NCBI RefSeq assembly: GCF_963675585.1
Contig: NZ_OY776414.1
Span: 1,467,001-1,531,000, forward strand
Direction: 5' to 3'
DNA length: 64,000 nt
DNA from: an uncultured Draconibacterium sp.
GTDB taxonomy: Bacteria; Bacteroidota; Bacteroidia; Bacteroidales; Prolixibacteraceae
A program made the translations under genes and the position numbers. The notes under the pieces were generated by a model, which was not told where the DNA came from, made no database searches, and worked only from the letters and a program-made list of their open reading frames with translations. Below are positions 1 through 8,294 of the stretch, in pieces. Each line of letters starts with the position of its first letter. Position 1 is the stretch's first letter.

Positions 1-618
1 ACTCAAAACTTCAGCTCCTTTTTTGTATAATTCATTTCCTTGCATAACATAAGCGTTTGCCAAACTGCTGATAAGTATGGTTTTATTTTCAGCACAAACA
101 TCAACCTCTTCAACCGATGTTTTACCTTCAGCGGCTAAATCTTCTGCAACCTTTTTTAATGACGCGTTTTTATATTTCTCCGCTTTATCGTTTTTGAAAT
201 CCACTTCGGAAATGGTAAAGCACTTAGCTGCTTCCAGATAAGATTTGGCTTTATAGCTAACGATACCGGCATTATAAAATTTCACACCAGCCAGTGATGC
301 TATACTTTCATCATCTGGGAATTCTGTCATAGCAGCCTTATAAATTTCTAAAGCCTTATCATACTCCTTACTATCAATCGCATTCGATGCATCGTCTTTA
401 GCGATCACCGGTTTCAACTGGTTAATGGTACTTTTAATACCTTCTGCATCTTGTCCATGATCAGGAATGGCTAATACTTCTTGATACAACTCGAGTGCTT
501 TTACGTATTCTTTATTTTGCAAAGCCTCGTTTGCCTGGTTCATTTTTTCTGCCGCGTCCTGGGCGAAGGAAAATACAGTAAAACATACTGCAACCACTAA
601 TAATACTACTTTCTTCAT
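1..618 (-). CDS. Periplasmic TPR protein, 3' end cut by window edge
   Basis: The frame is open from the ATG at 616-618 to the left edge, giving about 206 residues and no stop, so the C-terminus lies outside the window. The start MKKVVLLVVAVCFTVFSFAQ is a clear Sec signal peptide with an A-Q cleavage site. What follows is made of tetratricopeptide-like helix pairs (NEALQNKEYVKALELYQEVL; SNAIDSKEYDKALEIYKAAM; YKAKSYLEAAKCF). TPR proteins of this kind usually act as scaffolds in the periplasm; no specific partner can be inferred. A TATTTTTG element on the minus strand at 675-682 could be part of its promoter. Presence of the gene is certain, the function is not. Confidence 0.85.
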   Translation of the reverse strand, partial: MKKVVLLVVAVCFTVFSFAQDAAEKMNQANEALQNKEYVKALELYQEVLAIPDHGQDAEGIKSTINQLKPVIAKDDASNAIDSKEYDKALEIYKAAMTEFPDDESIASLAGVKFYNAGIVSYKAKSYLEAAKCFTISEVDFKNDKAEKYKNASLKKVAEDLAAEGKTSVEEVDVCAENKTILISSLANAYVMQGNELYKKGAEVLS

Positions 619-815
619 CTTTTCAACTACTTTAATTTTGTATAGATTGTTTACGTATTTTTTCCGATAAGTCCCAAAAATAGTAATTATCGACTAAAAT
701 CCTAAATTACTGTCATTAAGATTATTGACTAATTTTAAGAATCCAATAAAATATTAAAATTGCAAACAATCAATATGAAATTTAATATCCATGTAACCCT
801 TTAGCTTTTAATAAA

Positions 816-1094
816 CTATGGATTGTACATATCCGGGTTCCAGAAATTCAGGATATTCTGTATAAGGTGTAAATTATTTTTTGCTTCGCTATTTTCCGGT
901 TCCTGATCCAAAACCCGGTTAAACGCATTAATTGCTTCACCCCAATTCTGAAATTTTTGTTCAATTTTCCCTTTTAAAAGCAAATAATCAATTGTTTCTT
1001 CTGATTTAAGCTCGTAAAATGCCTGTTTTGCTTCTTCTGCTTTTTCTGCATCGAGCAACAAGCGTATGCTATTTAGTTGTTTTGATTCTGTCAC
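816..1094 (-). CDS. Small cytoplasmic TPR-like protein
   Basis: This 92-residue protein has no signal peptide. Residues about 8-82 form two or three TPR-like helix pairs (LLLDAEKAEEAKQAFYEL, then WGEAINAFNRVLDQEPENSE, a typical TPR consensus). It ends in the short tail FWNPDMYNP. It lies 29 bp upstream of the glycerate kinase gene on the same strand and may be co-transcribed with it. The function is unknown. The TPR pattern and collinearity with its neighbour support a real gene. Confidence 0.75.
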   Translation of the reverse strand: MTESKQLNSIRLLLDAEKAEEAKQAFYELKSEETIDYLLLKGKIEQKFQNWGEAINAFNRVLDQEPENSEAKNNLHLIQNILNFWNPDMYNP

Positions 1095-1123
1095 TTCTAT
1101 CTAATTTTACAAAAATGCAAGTA

Positions 1124-2245
1124 TTATTCTTGCTCTTTTATTCTTAATGCATAAATTGTTTTTGCCAACTCTTTCGAAAAATTGTAAAGCAACTGCTGAG
1201 CATTATTCATGGCGTACTCCAGGCTTAGTGGCCCATTTACCAGACTATAAACACCATCAAAAATATCGCTTGTAAAACTTTCAACTTTACCACCAATGGC
1301 AAAAACGGGTTTCCCATATTTTTTTGCACTTTTAGCAACAGCAAACGGCGCTTTATTGTTTAAGGTTTGCGAATCGATTTTCCCTTCGCCTGTAATAACA
1401 ATATCGGCCCATGAAACCTGTTCAGCAAAGTTTAATTGCTCCAAAACAAAATCGGCACCGGGTACAATTTCAGCATTTAAAAATCCCATTAGAGGCAAGG
1501 CCATTCCACCGGCAGCTCCTGTGCCTTCAATCGCTTTCAAATCATGTCCTGTTTTGTCCAAAATTACCTGAGCCCAATTTTCAAGTCCTTCTTCCAGAAT
1601 TGGTACCATTTCTTTGGTTGCTCCTTTTTGAGGACCAAATACATTGGCAGCTCCATTTTCGCCCAATAACGGATTATCTACGTCGCAAATAATTTTTATT
1701 GAAACTTCTTCTGAAATATCTGCAGACTTTACTGCGTGAATTTTACAAAGATTGGCTCCATTCCCGGCTAAAGTCGCTCCATCTTTATCTGAGAATACAA
1801 ATCCCAACGCTTCCATCATTCCCATTCCCCCATCAACAGTAGCGCTCCCACCAATGGCCAAATATATTTCAGTACACCCATTTTTTAAGGCATCGGCAAT
1901 AAGTTGCCCGGTACCATACGATGTAGCCACTAAAGGATCTAAATCGCTTGAACGTACTAATTTCATTCCGGAAGCATCGGCCATTTCAATGATTGCTTTT
2001 GCTCCTGAAACAGCGTATTTCGACAAAACAGTTTGTCGTAGCGGCCCAACAACTGCCATCTGTTTTTCGGTAGCTCCCAAATTTCGCATTAATACTTCAC
2101 CTGTAAAATCGCCACCATCGGCAACCGGAATTTTTCTAATTTCAAACTCGGAAGAACATTCTAAAAAAGCCTGTTCTACTGCATCAGCAAAGTCGAAAGC
2201 ATTTAAACTTCCTTTCATCGAATTAGGTGCAACTACTACTTTCAT
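1124..2245 (-). CDS. Glycerate kinase (GlxK/GarK family)
   Basis: The 373-residue protein would phosphorylate D-glycerate with ATP, feeding glycerate into glycolysis. The N-terminus VVVAPNSMKGSLNA matches the family signature (APDSFKxSLSA). Further family motifs are GGSATVDGGMGMMEALG (about residues 131-147) and ITGEGKIDSQTLNNKAP (about 286-302). The length is normal for the family. The start is the first ATG, directly followed by the conserved N-terminal strand. Whether the product is 2-phosphoglycerate (usual for this family) or 3-phosphoglycerate cannot be read from sequence. It may salvage glycerate released by the glucosylglycerate phosphorylase candidate encoded near 42-43 kb; this is inference. 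Confidence 0.93.
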   Translation of the reverse strand: MKVVVAPNSMKGSLNAFDFADAVEQAFLECSSEFEIRKIPVADGGDFTGEVLMRNLGATEKQMAVVGPLRQTVLSKYAVSGAKAIIEMADASGMKLVRSSDLDPLVATSYGTGQLIADALKNGCTEIYLAIGGSATVDGGMGMMEALGFVFSDKDGATLAGNGANLCKIHAVKSADISEEVSIKIICDVDNPLLGENGAANVFGPQKGATKEMVPILEEGLENWAQVILDKTGHDLKAIEGTGAAGGMALPLMGFLNAEIVPGADFVLEQLNFAEQVSWADIVITGEGKIDSQTLNNKAPFAVAKSAKKYGKPVFAIGGKVESFTSDIFDGVYSLVNGPLSLEYAMNNAQQLLYNFSKELAKTIYALRIKEQE

Positions 2246-2291
2246 TTTAATCGTATTGATTTTTCAGAAATTGAAATATAGATAACGCTTT

Positions 2292-4478
2292 CTATTTTTC
2301 TCCTCTGGTTACCGATATAATTCCTTTCACTTTTTTTAGCTTACTTATAAGAAACTCCAAATGGTCCAAACTGTAAACTGATATTTTTAAAATACCTTCA
2401 AATTGTCCCTTTTCAGTTTCTATATTAATCGAACGCATTTGCGTACCGAGGTCTTTGGCAATTATATGTGTAACCTCCGAAACTATTCCCACCTGGTCAT
2501 TCCCAGAAATATGCAACGAAGTTAAAAACGATCCTTTCCCGGAATTGTCTTTCCACATTGCCTTAATTACACGATATGGAAAACGTTGCTTCATTTGAGG
2601 CGCATTCGGACAGGAAGTTCGGTGTATTTTAATTCCTTCGCTGATTGTTACAAAACCAAATATTTTATCTCCAAAAACAGGATTACAACACTGCGCCAGT
2701 TTATAATTTACATCTTTTAAATTGTTGTCTATAACCAGAAAATCATCTCCTCCCTCGTAGTTTAATTCCTTGGTCTCGTTATTGGTAAGTAAATCTTCGA
2801 TGGTGTTTTTTGCAGTAACTTCTTCCTGTACTTTAAAAATTGATTTTACCTCAAGAGGATCAATTTTACCATTTGCAATTTCATAATAAAAATCAACAGC
2901 ATATTTAAAACCAAAGTGTTTGAGAATCTTCCGAATGGCGTCATCGTTTAAATCAAGTTTCCAGTTTTTAAACTTTCGAAGAAGAATTTCACGTCCTTGT
3001 GCAGCTTCTGTATTACGCTCTTCGTTTAAACTGGCTTTTACACGGTTTTTTGCTTTTGATGTAACTACAAATTCGAGCCAATCGAGTTTTGGTTTCTGAT
3101 TATTTGAAGTATCAATTGAAATTTGATCCCCATTCTTTAATTTGTATTTAAGTGTTACATTTTTACCATTCACCTGTCCGCCAGTACACGTATCACCAAG
3201 TCTTGAGTGAATTTCATAAGCAAAATCCAATAAAGTTGCTCCTTTCGACAATTTTTTCAAATCGCCTTTTGGTGTAAACACAAAAATTTCGTCGCTGTAA
3301 ACATCGGTATTAAACTGATCGATAAAATCAACCACATTCAAGCCTGGATTTTCGAGAACATCCCTGATTCCTGCCAACCACGAATCAAAACCGGATGCCT
3401 TTCCTCCTTTGTATTTCCAGTGAGCAGCCAAACCTTTTTCGGCAATTTCATCCATTCGTTTGGTTCTTATCTGGATTTCAACCCATTTATTATGAGGCCC
3501 CATAACCGTAGTATGCAGCGATTCGTAACCATTCGATTTTGGGATGGTTATCCAGTCGCGCAAACGATTCGGATTGGTCTGATATTCCTCAGTTACGAAC
3601 GAATAGGCAAGCCAGCAATCAGCCTTTTCATCCTCCGGCTTCGAATCAAGAATGACACGAATTGCAAATAAATCCATCACCTCATCAAATGATACATTCT
3701 TCTTATTCATTTTATTATGAATGGAAGAAATGGATTTTGTACGTGCTTTCATTGAAAACGAGAGTCCTCGTTTTTCCAACTTTTTTTCGATGGGTTTTAC
3801 AAACTCGGCAACAAAGTTTGCACGCTCTTTTTCAGTTTCTTTAAGCCGGTGAACCACATAATTATATTCCTCGGGTTTCTGATATTTCAACGACAGATCA
3901 AGAAGCTCTGAATTAATGTTGTACAAACCCAGCCGGTGTGCCAAAGGAGCATACAAGTACAACGTTTCGTTAACCAGCTTATCCTGGTTTTCCTCAGAAT
4001 ACATTTCCAGATTACGCATAACCTGCAAACGATCGGCAATTTTAATCAGGATAACACGAACATCGCCGGCTAAGGCAAGCATCAGTTTCCTGTAATTTTC
4101 TGAATGCAAATCAATTGTATCGGTTCCCAAGGCATTAATTTTCGCCATCCCTTCGAGAATGGAAAAAATATGTTCGCCAAAACGTTCACCAATTTCCTGA
4201 TGGGTTGCCTTCTCTTTTAAGCCAGCATACATAACATTGTGGAGCAAGCCGGTAATCACCGAGTCAGGTTCCAGCCCTATTTCCATAGCAATAATTGATG
4301 CTACTTCAAGCGAATGTTTTACGATAACTTCGCCATGAGAAAAACACTGTTCTCCAATTACACTCTGAGCAAAGTCAAATGCATTTTCTAATTTTATGTA
4401 TGCCGCATCATCCCAAGTAAGTTGGCAAAACTCCTTTAAATTATCGTACCGGTTTAATATTTGTTCCCTGGGTTCCAT
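2292..4478 (-). CDS. RelA/SpoT-family (p)ppGpp synthetase with degenerate hydrolase motif
   Basis: The 728-residue protein has the RSH order: HD-type hydrolase region (about 30-200), synthetase (about 230-360, with DLFAIRVI, RLRDWITIPKSNGYESLHT and EIQIRTKRMDEIAEKG), TGS (about 395-460, EIFVFTPKGDLKKLSKG), a zinc-finger/RIS-like segment with AQCCNP, and a C-terminal ACT domain. The hydrolase metal ligands should be H, HD and D. H55, H80 and D149 are present, but the aspartate of the HD pair is N81, and the following ED pair of typical SpoT/Rel proteins is replaced (HNVMYAG). The synthetase motifs look intact. It is therefore probably a synthetase-dominant RSH, making (p)ppGpp in stress without efficient hydrolysis; a second RSH elsewhere in the genome would be expected. 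No gene symbol is assigned, because relA and spoT cannot be separated here. Confidence 0.93.
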   Translation of the reverse strand: MEPREQILNRYDNLKEFCQLTWDDAAYIKLENAFDFAQSVIGEQCFSHGEVIVKHSLEVASIIAMEIGLEPDSVITGLLHNVMYAGLKEKATHQEIGERFGEHIFSILEGMAKINALGTDTIDLHSENYRKLMLALAGDVRVILIKIADRLQVMRNLEMYSEENQDKLVNETLYLYAPLAHRLGLYNINSELLDLSLKYQKPEEYNYVVHRLKETEKERANFVAEFVKPIEKKLEKRGLSFSMKARTKSISSIHNKMNKKNVSFDEVMDLFAIRVILDSKPEDEKADCWLAYSFVTEEYQTNPNRLRDWITIPKSNGYESLHTTVMGPHNKWVEIQIRTKRMDEIAEKGLAAHWKYKGGKASGFDSWLAGIRDVLENPGLNVVDFIDQFNTDVYSDEIFVFTPKGDLKKLSKGATLLDFAYEIHSRLGDTCTGGQVNGKNVTLKYKLKNGDQISIDTSNNQKPKLDWLEFVVTSKAKNRVKASLNEERNTEAAQGREILLRKFKNWKLDLNDDAIRKILKHFGFKYAVDFYYEIANGKIDPLEVKSIFKVQEEVTAKNTIEDLLTNNETKELNYEGGDDFLVIDNNLKDVNYKLAQCCNPVFGDKIFGFVTISEGIKIHRTSCPNAPQMKQRFPYRVIKAMWKDNSGKGSFLTSLHISGNDQVGIVSEVTHIIAKDLGTQMRSINIETEKGQFEGILKISVYSLDHLEFLISKLKKVKGIISVTRGEK

Positions 4479-4487
4479 GATTTTTGC

Positions 4488-4516
4488 AAAAAAAAAGACT
4501 GCAAAAGAGCAGTCTT
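4488..4516 (-). terminator. Intrinsic terminator of the ferritin gene
   Basis: The 8-bp stem AAGACTGC / GCAGTCTT (4495-4502 with 4509-4516) has a 6-nt loop. On the minus strand it is followed by a run of T (4488-4494). It sits 26 bp downstream of the ferritin stop and just before the RSH start. Confidence 0.85.
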
Positions 4517-4541
4517 CGTAAATATTATAATTTGTTTTTAC

Positions 4542-5054
4542 TTATACTGCTGTGGTTGAATCAACAAAAGTGCGAGTACGCATTTCACGATCCAACATAA
4601 AAATACCGTTACCCTGGCCATTAATAAGTTTCAATGTATCAAGAATTTCAGTAACATTTGCTTCTTCTTCTACCTGCTCATCAACAAACCAGCGAAGGAA
4701 ACTCTGTGCCGCATGGTCTCTTTCTTCAATGGCAACATCAACCAAATTATTAATAAGGTTGGTAACCAAACGTTCGTGTTCAAGGGTAGCTTCGTAAATA
4801 TCAATTACACCTTCCCAGCTAGTTGGCATTTGCTTAATCGCCTTTAATTCTACTTTACCACCACGTTCCACCACGTAATTGAAAAATTTGTTTGCATGAC
4901 TTAATTCTTCCTGATACTGCACATACATCCAGTTTGCAAACCCAGGCAGCCCTATATCGTTTAAATAGGCCGACATTGAAAGATATAATAAAGATGAATA
5001 TTGTTCCGCATTGATTTGCTCATTCAGAGCTGCTAGCATTTTTTCTTTTAACAT
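4542..5054 (-). CDS. ftnA: Bacterial ferritin (non-haem)
   Basis: This 170-residue, four-helix ferritin oxidises Fe(II) and stores iron in a 24-subunit cage. Ferroxidase-centre residues are visible at the usual spacing: E17, E50, H53, E94, Q127 and E130. The length matches E. coli FtnA. The gene is flanked by hairpin terminators on both sides, so it is probably monocistronic. Upstream (5055-5104) I found no convincing Fur-like box by eye. The start ATG precedes the conserved N-terminal helix MLKEKMLAALNEQINAEQYS. Confidence 0.96.
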   Translation of the reverse strand: MLKEKMLAALNEQINAEQYSSLLYLSMSAYLNDIGLPGFANWMYVQYQEELSHANKFFNYVVERGGKVELKAIKQMPTSWEGVIDIYEATLEHERLVTNLINNLVDVAIEERDHAAQSFLRWFVDEQVEEEANVTEILDTLKLINGQGNGIFMLDREMRTRTFVDSTTAV

Positions 5055-5104
5055 GATGCTTGTGTTTTTTTATGTTTGGGTTAAAAATAGGAAAAAGCGC
5101 AGAT

Positions 5105-5140
5105 AAATAAAAAAGAAAGACCCAGATTTGAGTCTTTCTT
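5105..5140 (-). terminator. Terminator downstream of the curli operon
   Basis: The inverted repeat AAGAAAGAC / GTCTTTCTT (5113-5121 with 5132-5140) has a 10-nt loop. On the minus strand it runs into T-rich sequence (5105-5114). It lies about 145 bp beyond the stop of the last curli-cluster gene, so it is the likely end of that transcript. Confidence 0.75.
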
Positions 5141-5283
5141 AACGAATAAAAAATCGAATGGTGATAGAGAAAATTTTCGATACAGAATTGTTGTTGAATT
5201 TAATCGCTGATTTTATTCGATTCCATCGTTATATAAACAATAAAAAATAAGGATTAAATTCGTTGTGTAACTATCAATCGAAT

Positions 5284-5931
5284 TTATTCCGATGAATCCT
5301 CAGTTCTGAATGACCAGGTTGGACTATTGGCAACCCGACTACCCTCATGTTTTGCCACCACATACCAGTAATAGGTAGTGCTATATTCTAAATTGGAAAC
5401 AACTACTTCTTTATCGGGCAGGTTTTCTCCTGCAATTTTTTGAGTTGTAGAATTTGATTTAAAATAATAAACCGTATAATCCAACTCAACCCCACTGTTC
5501 TCTTTGTCAACAGCCCACTGAAATGTAATATCAATATTCTGATCAACAGCCCCGTTACCCGGAACAGGATCATAAATGGTTACCCAACCCACATCTTTTT
5601 CATCTTTCAAAAGGAAAAAGGTTAGATTGGTTTTTTCTCCATCATAAACCGCAACACTAACTGTACTGCTTAAATAGTCTTTTTTACGGGCTGTAACAGC
5701 TAACTCACCTTCCAATACCTTCGAAAATTCAAAAACACCATCATTATTAGTTATTGCTGAAGTACTTGCAGGATTTGTTGCAATCTGAACTCCTTCAATT
5801 GGAGCATAAGATTCACCATCAACAATTACACCTGCAATAGAACCGTATTTTTCGATATCCAATTTGTCTTCTTCGCATGCAGCAATTAAAAATATGCAAA
5901 GAATATATCCTATGTATTTTAACTTATTCAT
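5284..5931 (-). CDS. Curli-cluster lipoprotein with CarboxypepD_reg and FN3-like domains
   Basis: The 215-residue protein begins with a lipoprotein signal (CIFLIAAC, predicted lipidated Cys19). Residues about 30-110 resemble a carboxypeptidase-regulatory/Cna-B-like beta-sandwich (GSIAGVIVDGESYAPIEGV, TNNDGVFEF). Residues about 118-212 look like a fibronectin-III module (DPVPGNGAVDQNIDITFQW, LEYSTTYYWYVVAKHEG, SPTWSF). It starts 6 bp after csgG and is the last gene before the terminator, so it is almost certainly co-transcribed with curli secretion genes. It is not one of the classical Csg proteins. A role as periplasmic or surface accessory factor is inference from position and fold. Confidence 0.82.
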   Translation of the reverse strand: MNKLKYIGYILCIFLIAACEEDKLDIEKYGSIAGVIVDGESYAPIEGVQIATNPASTSAITNNDGVFEFSKVLEGELAVTARKKDYLSSTVSVAVYDGEKTNLTFFLLKDEKDVGWVTIYDPVPGNGAVDQNIDITFQWAVDKENSGVELDYTVYYFKSNSTTQKIAGENLPDKEVVVSNLEYSTTYYWYVVAKHEGSRVANSPTWSFRTEDSSE

Positions 5932-5937
5932 CAGTAT

Positions 5938-7326
5938 CTATTTAAAATTTTCGCCAACATAAAATTTAACACCTAATTTAAAACCCCAAATAAGGTCGTT
6001 GTACTGCCCCATTTTAGCACCATCATAATAGTCAGAAAACAATTGATTTGCATAAACGCGCCCGGTAATGGCAAGTCTATTATTAAACATATATTCCATT
6101 CCACCACCGTACGAGATATAAGGAATTAGTTCTTTTTCTGATAAACCGATGTAGTTACCAAAATCGTAATACGTACCACCACCTATTGAAAAATAAGGAG
6201 AAAAATCCCCCAACGGATTTGCCATGAATAGTGCATTCAAATCTGCAAAATATTCATTTGAAGTCATTAAATCTTTTACATGAACGCTTTGCCAACCAGT
6301 ATTTGTTTCAATAAAAAAGTTTTTGCTTAATGAAAAACCAAAACTTACAGTTCCTCCCGGCCTGGTATAGCTTTGCGAATAATCACCAATGTAGAAATTT
6401 GCATTCCCCATTGCTGAAACATAAAATTTTCCCCGAATTTCCTGTTCAAATGGTCTGCCAATGTGATCATATTCCAGCGTTTCTTCCTTTTCTTTCCGAT
6501 AGTTTTGAATTTGTTCGTCACTTATTTCCTTTTGGTCTTTTAGCGACCATAAGCTATCAAGAACACCTTCTACTATTAAACTATGAACTGCTTTCTCGAT
6601 GGCTTCAGTTACCGCCAGTTCTGTTGGTTCATTATAGGTATATCCCGTTTCGGCCTCCAGTAGCCTTTTAAATTTCACATATCGAAAAACGCCCATCGAA
6701 ACTTCCTGTGAAAGTATTGACTTTGTTGTATAAATCGTTTTCAGAATTTTACCATTACTGGTTGAAACCGCCCTTATATAAATACTTACCCGATCTTCAC
6801 GATATTGCGCCGAAACATCAGTTCCAAAATAACGAGCACCGGCACCTCCCGTATAAACATTCGTTTCGTAAGATACGATTCCGCCTTCGAGTAAAACCCC
6901 TGCAAAAAGCAAAGGTGGAAGCATTACTCCGGTGCTTCCTTCATATTGTTCACGACTGGAACGAATAATTTTACGTTCATTTAAAAGATTACTGATATTT
7001 TCCCTTTCAATTGGAATAAACCAACCAGACTCCTCTAAAGCTCGGATCAGAATATTTGTTGCTCCCTGAGTTACTGCAGTTGACCAACTTGCACCAACAT
7101 TCGACGGTTTATATTGACCGGTCTGATCTCTAAATTTATATACAGCCACCACAATAGGCTCTTTTGGCGCCGGTAAATCCAGCAATTCCTGTTTTACAGG
7201 AGTTTCCGGTCCCAGCTGGGCTCCTTTTTCTTTTCCAATTGGCTGATGGAAATAGGGACTGCACGATGAAAACAGCCACACGAAAAAAGAAAATGCAATA
7301 AGCCTGAAAATTTTATTCTTCAGCAT
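5938..7326 (-). CDS. csgG: Curli secretion channel CsgG with extra C-terminal barrel-like domain
   Basis: The first 270 or so residues match CsgG, the nonameric outer-membrane lipoprotein channel that exports curlin. They contain a lipobox ending in Cys22, VAVYKFRDQTGQYKPS, STAVTQGATNILIRAL, WFIPIERENISNLLNERKIIR, GGAGARYFG and VFRYVKFKRLLEAETGYTYNEP. At 462 residues the protein is about 180 longer than E. coli CsgG. The extension (from about residue 290) has alternating hydrophobic strands (GKFYVSAMGNANFYIGDYSQ, VSFGFSLSKNFFIETNTGW, LIWGFKLGVKFYVGENF) like a small eight-stranded outer-membrane barrel. It lies 29 bp downstream of csgF in the same operon. Confidence 0.95.
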   Translation of the reverse strand: MLKNKIFRLIAFSFFVWLFSSCSPYFHQPIGKEKGAQLGPETPVKQELLDLPAPKEPIVVAVYKFRDQTGQYKPSNVGASWSTAVTQGATNILIRALEESGWFIPIERENISNLLNERKIIRSSREQYEGSTGVMLPPLLFAGVLLEGGIVSYETNVYTGGAGARYFGTDVSAQYREDRVSIYIRAVSTSNGKILKTIYTTKSILSQEVSMGVFRYVKFKRLLEAETGYTYNEPTELAVTEAIEKAVHSLIVEGVLDSLWSLKDQKEISDEQIQNYRKEKEETLEYDHIGRPFEQEIRGKFYVSAMGNANFYIGDYSQSYTRPGGTVSFGFSLSKNFFIETNTGWQSVHVKDLMTSNEYFADLNALFMANPLGDFSPYFSIGGGTYYDFGNYIGLSEKELIPYISYGGGMEYMFNNRLAITGRVYANQLFSDYYDGAKMGQYNDLIWGFKLGVKFYVGENFK

Positions 7327-7355
7327 AATTCCCTGGTTTAATGTATTTTCTGATT

Positions 7356-7781
7356 CTAAAAATAGGGCACTTCAACCGTTGTAGTGGCACCGGTTGTATT
7401 GTCGGTTATTGTAATGTTTACCCCGTTTCCGGCATCACCGATATCGATCTGGTAGTCACCAAGGAGGTAGGAACCTTCGGCAAGTGCTTCTTCTCCAAAC
7501 TGCCGGGTAACAATTTCCCTGGATAATCGGCTTAATATCTGTCTATTCAAACTCTCGGCAAAATCCGATGCAGGATCGCTACTGTAACTGCTGTAAGAAT
7601 CTTCTCCATCACTGGGTGCTTCTATGGTATTTTGTGCCTCAGCCGAGCTTAGCATCCAGCTGTAATTGTAAGGGCTTCCGCCAAATGCTGGATTTTTTGG
7701 TGTGTAAACAAAATCTTGTGCGCCTGCCAAGTGGCAAAATAGCAACAAGAATATTGGTATTAAAAATAAAATCTTTTTCAT
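7356..7781 (-). CDS. csgF: Curli assembly factor CsgF
   Basis: The 141-residue protein has a signal peptide (MKKILFLIPIFLLLFCHLAGAQ). The mature N-terminus is FVYTPKNPAFGGSPYNYSWMLSSAEAQN, closely matching the CsgF segment (FRNPNFGGNPNNG...LLNSAQAQN) that inserts into the CsgG pore. The C-terminus YQIDIGDAGNGVNITITDNTTG also matches CsgF. The middle has a serine/tyrosine-rich linker (about 60-70). CsgF couples export to nucleation at the cell surface. It lies between csgE and csgG, 11 bp after csgE. Confidence 0.95.
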   Translation of the reverse strand: MKKILFLIPIFLLLFCHLAGAQDFVYTPKNPAFGGSPYNYSWMLSSAEAQNTIEAPSDGEDSYSSYSSDPASDFAESLNRQILSRLSREIVTRQFGEEALAEGSYLLGDYQIDIGDAGNGVNITITDNTTGATTTVEVPYF

Positions 7782-7792
7782 AATGTGTGGTT

Positions 7793-8290
7793 TTAAAAAA
7801 TACCTGTTCCCGAACGATCATCACCATCCAGTTGCCGGACCAACTCCTCGTAATTGGCCAGGTATACCTGAGTGCGTACGACTGCTTGTTGTGCAAGTTG
7901 CTCAACAATGTCGTTTCTGGGCTGAAGAAAAGATTGGAAAACAAGTGTTTCATTTATTTTGACTTCAATCATGGTGGTGGATAGCCGGTAAGGTTTTTCG
8001 CTTATATAAATAAAATAATTTCGGGCTCCTTGCGGTGCTTCCCACGCGGTATAAAAGAAATCGTAAAAATCTCTTCCGCTTTTCGTTTTGGTTTCATCGA
8101 AAAGCAGGCCATCAATTTCAATGTCGGCATCAGAACTAACCTTTTCTTTAGTTGCTGAAATTTCCTCGATCAGTTTTTTTAGGTCGTCCGGTACTTCTTT
8201 TAATTTTATAGTATCCTGAGCTACCTCAGTTTGAGCGGCGCCGTTAAAGGCTAAAGCACAAAAAAATAATATAATAGTTAAATACTTCAT
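7793..8290 (-). CDS. csgE: Curli secretion specificity factor CsgE
   Basis: The 165-residue protein has a signal peptide (…ALAFNGAAQ). The mature domain aligns with CsgE: IDGLLFDETKTKSGRDFYDFFY, NYFIYISEKPYRLSTTMIEVKINETLVFQSFLQPR, then the C-terminal helix with RTQVYLANYEELVRQL. CsgE is the periplasmic cap or chaperone of CsgG that brings curlin to the channel. It is longer than the E. coli protein because of an N-terminal acidic linker (about 20-55). It starts 4 bp after the curlin-like gene upstream. Confidence 0.94.
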   Translation of the reverse strand: MKYLTIILFFCALAFNGAAQTEVAQDTIKLKEVPDDLKKLIEEISATKEKVSSDADIEIDGLLFDETKTKSGRDFYDFFYTAWEAPQGARNYFIYISEKPYRLSTTMIEVKINETLVFQSFLQPRNDIVEQLAQQAVVRTQVYLANYEELVRQLDGDDRSGTGIF

Positions 8291-8294
8291 CGCA

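Noticed and set aside
1296..2285. Plus-strand frames opposite the glycerate kinase gene
   Set aside because: The minus-strand frame has all kinase motifs. The antisense frames show no recognisable domain.
7639..7953. Frames overlapping csgF and csgE in another register
   Set aside because: csgE and csgF are each full-length with signal peptides and family motifs, so the overlapping frames are shadows.
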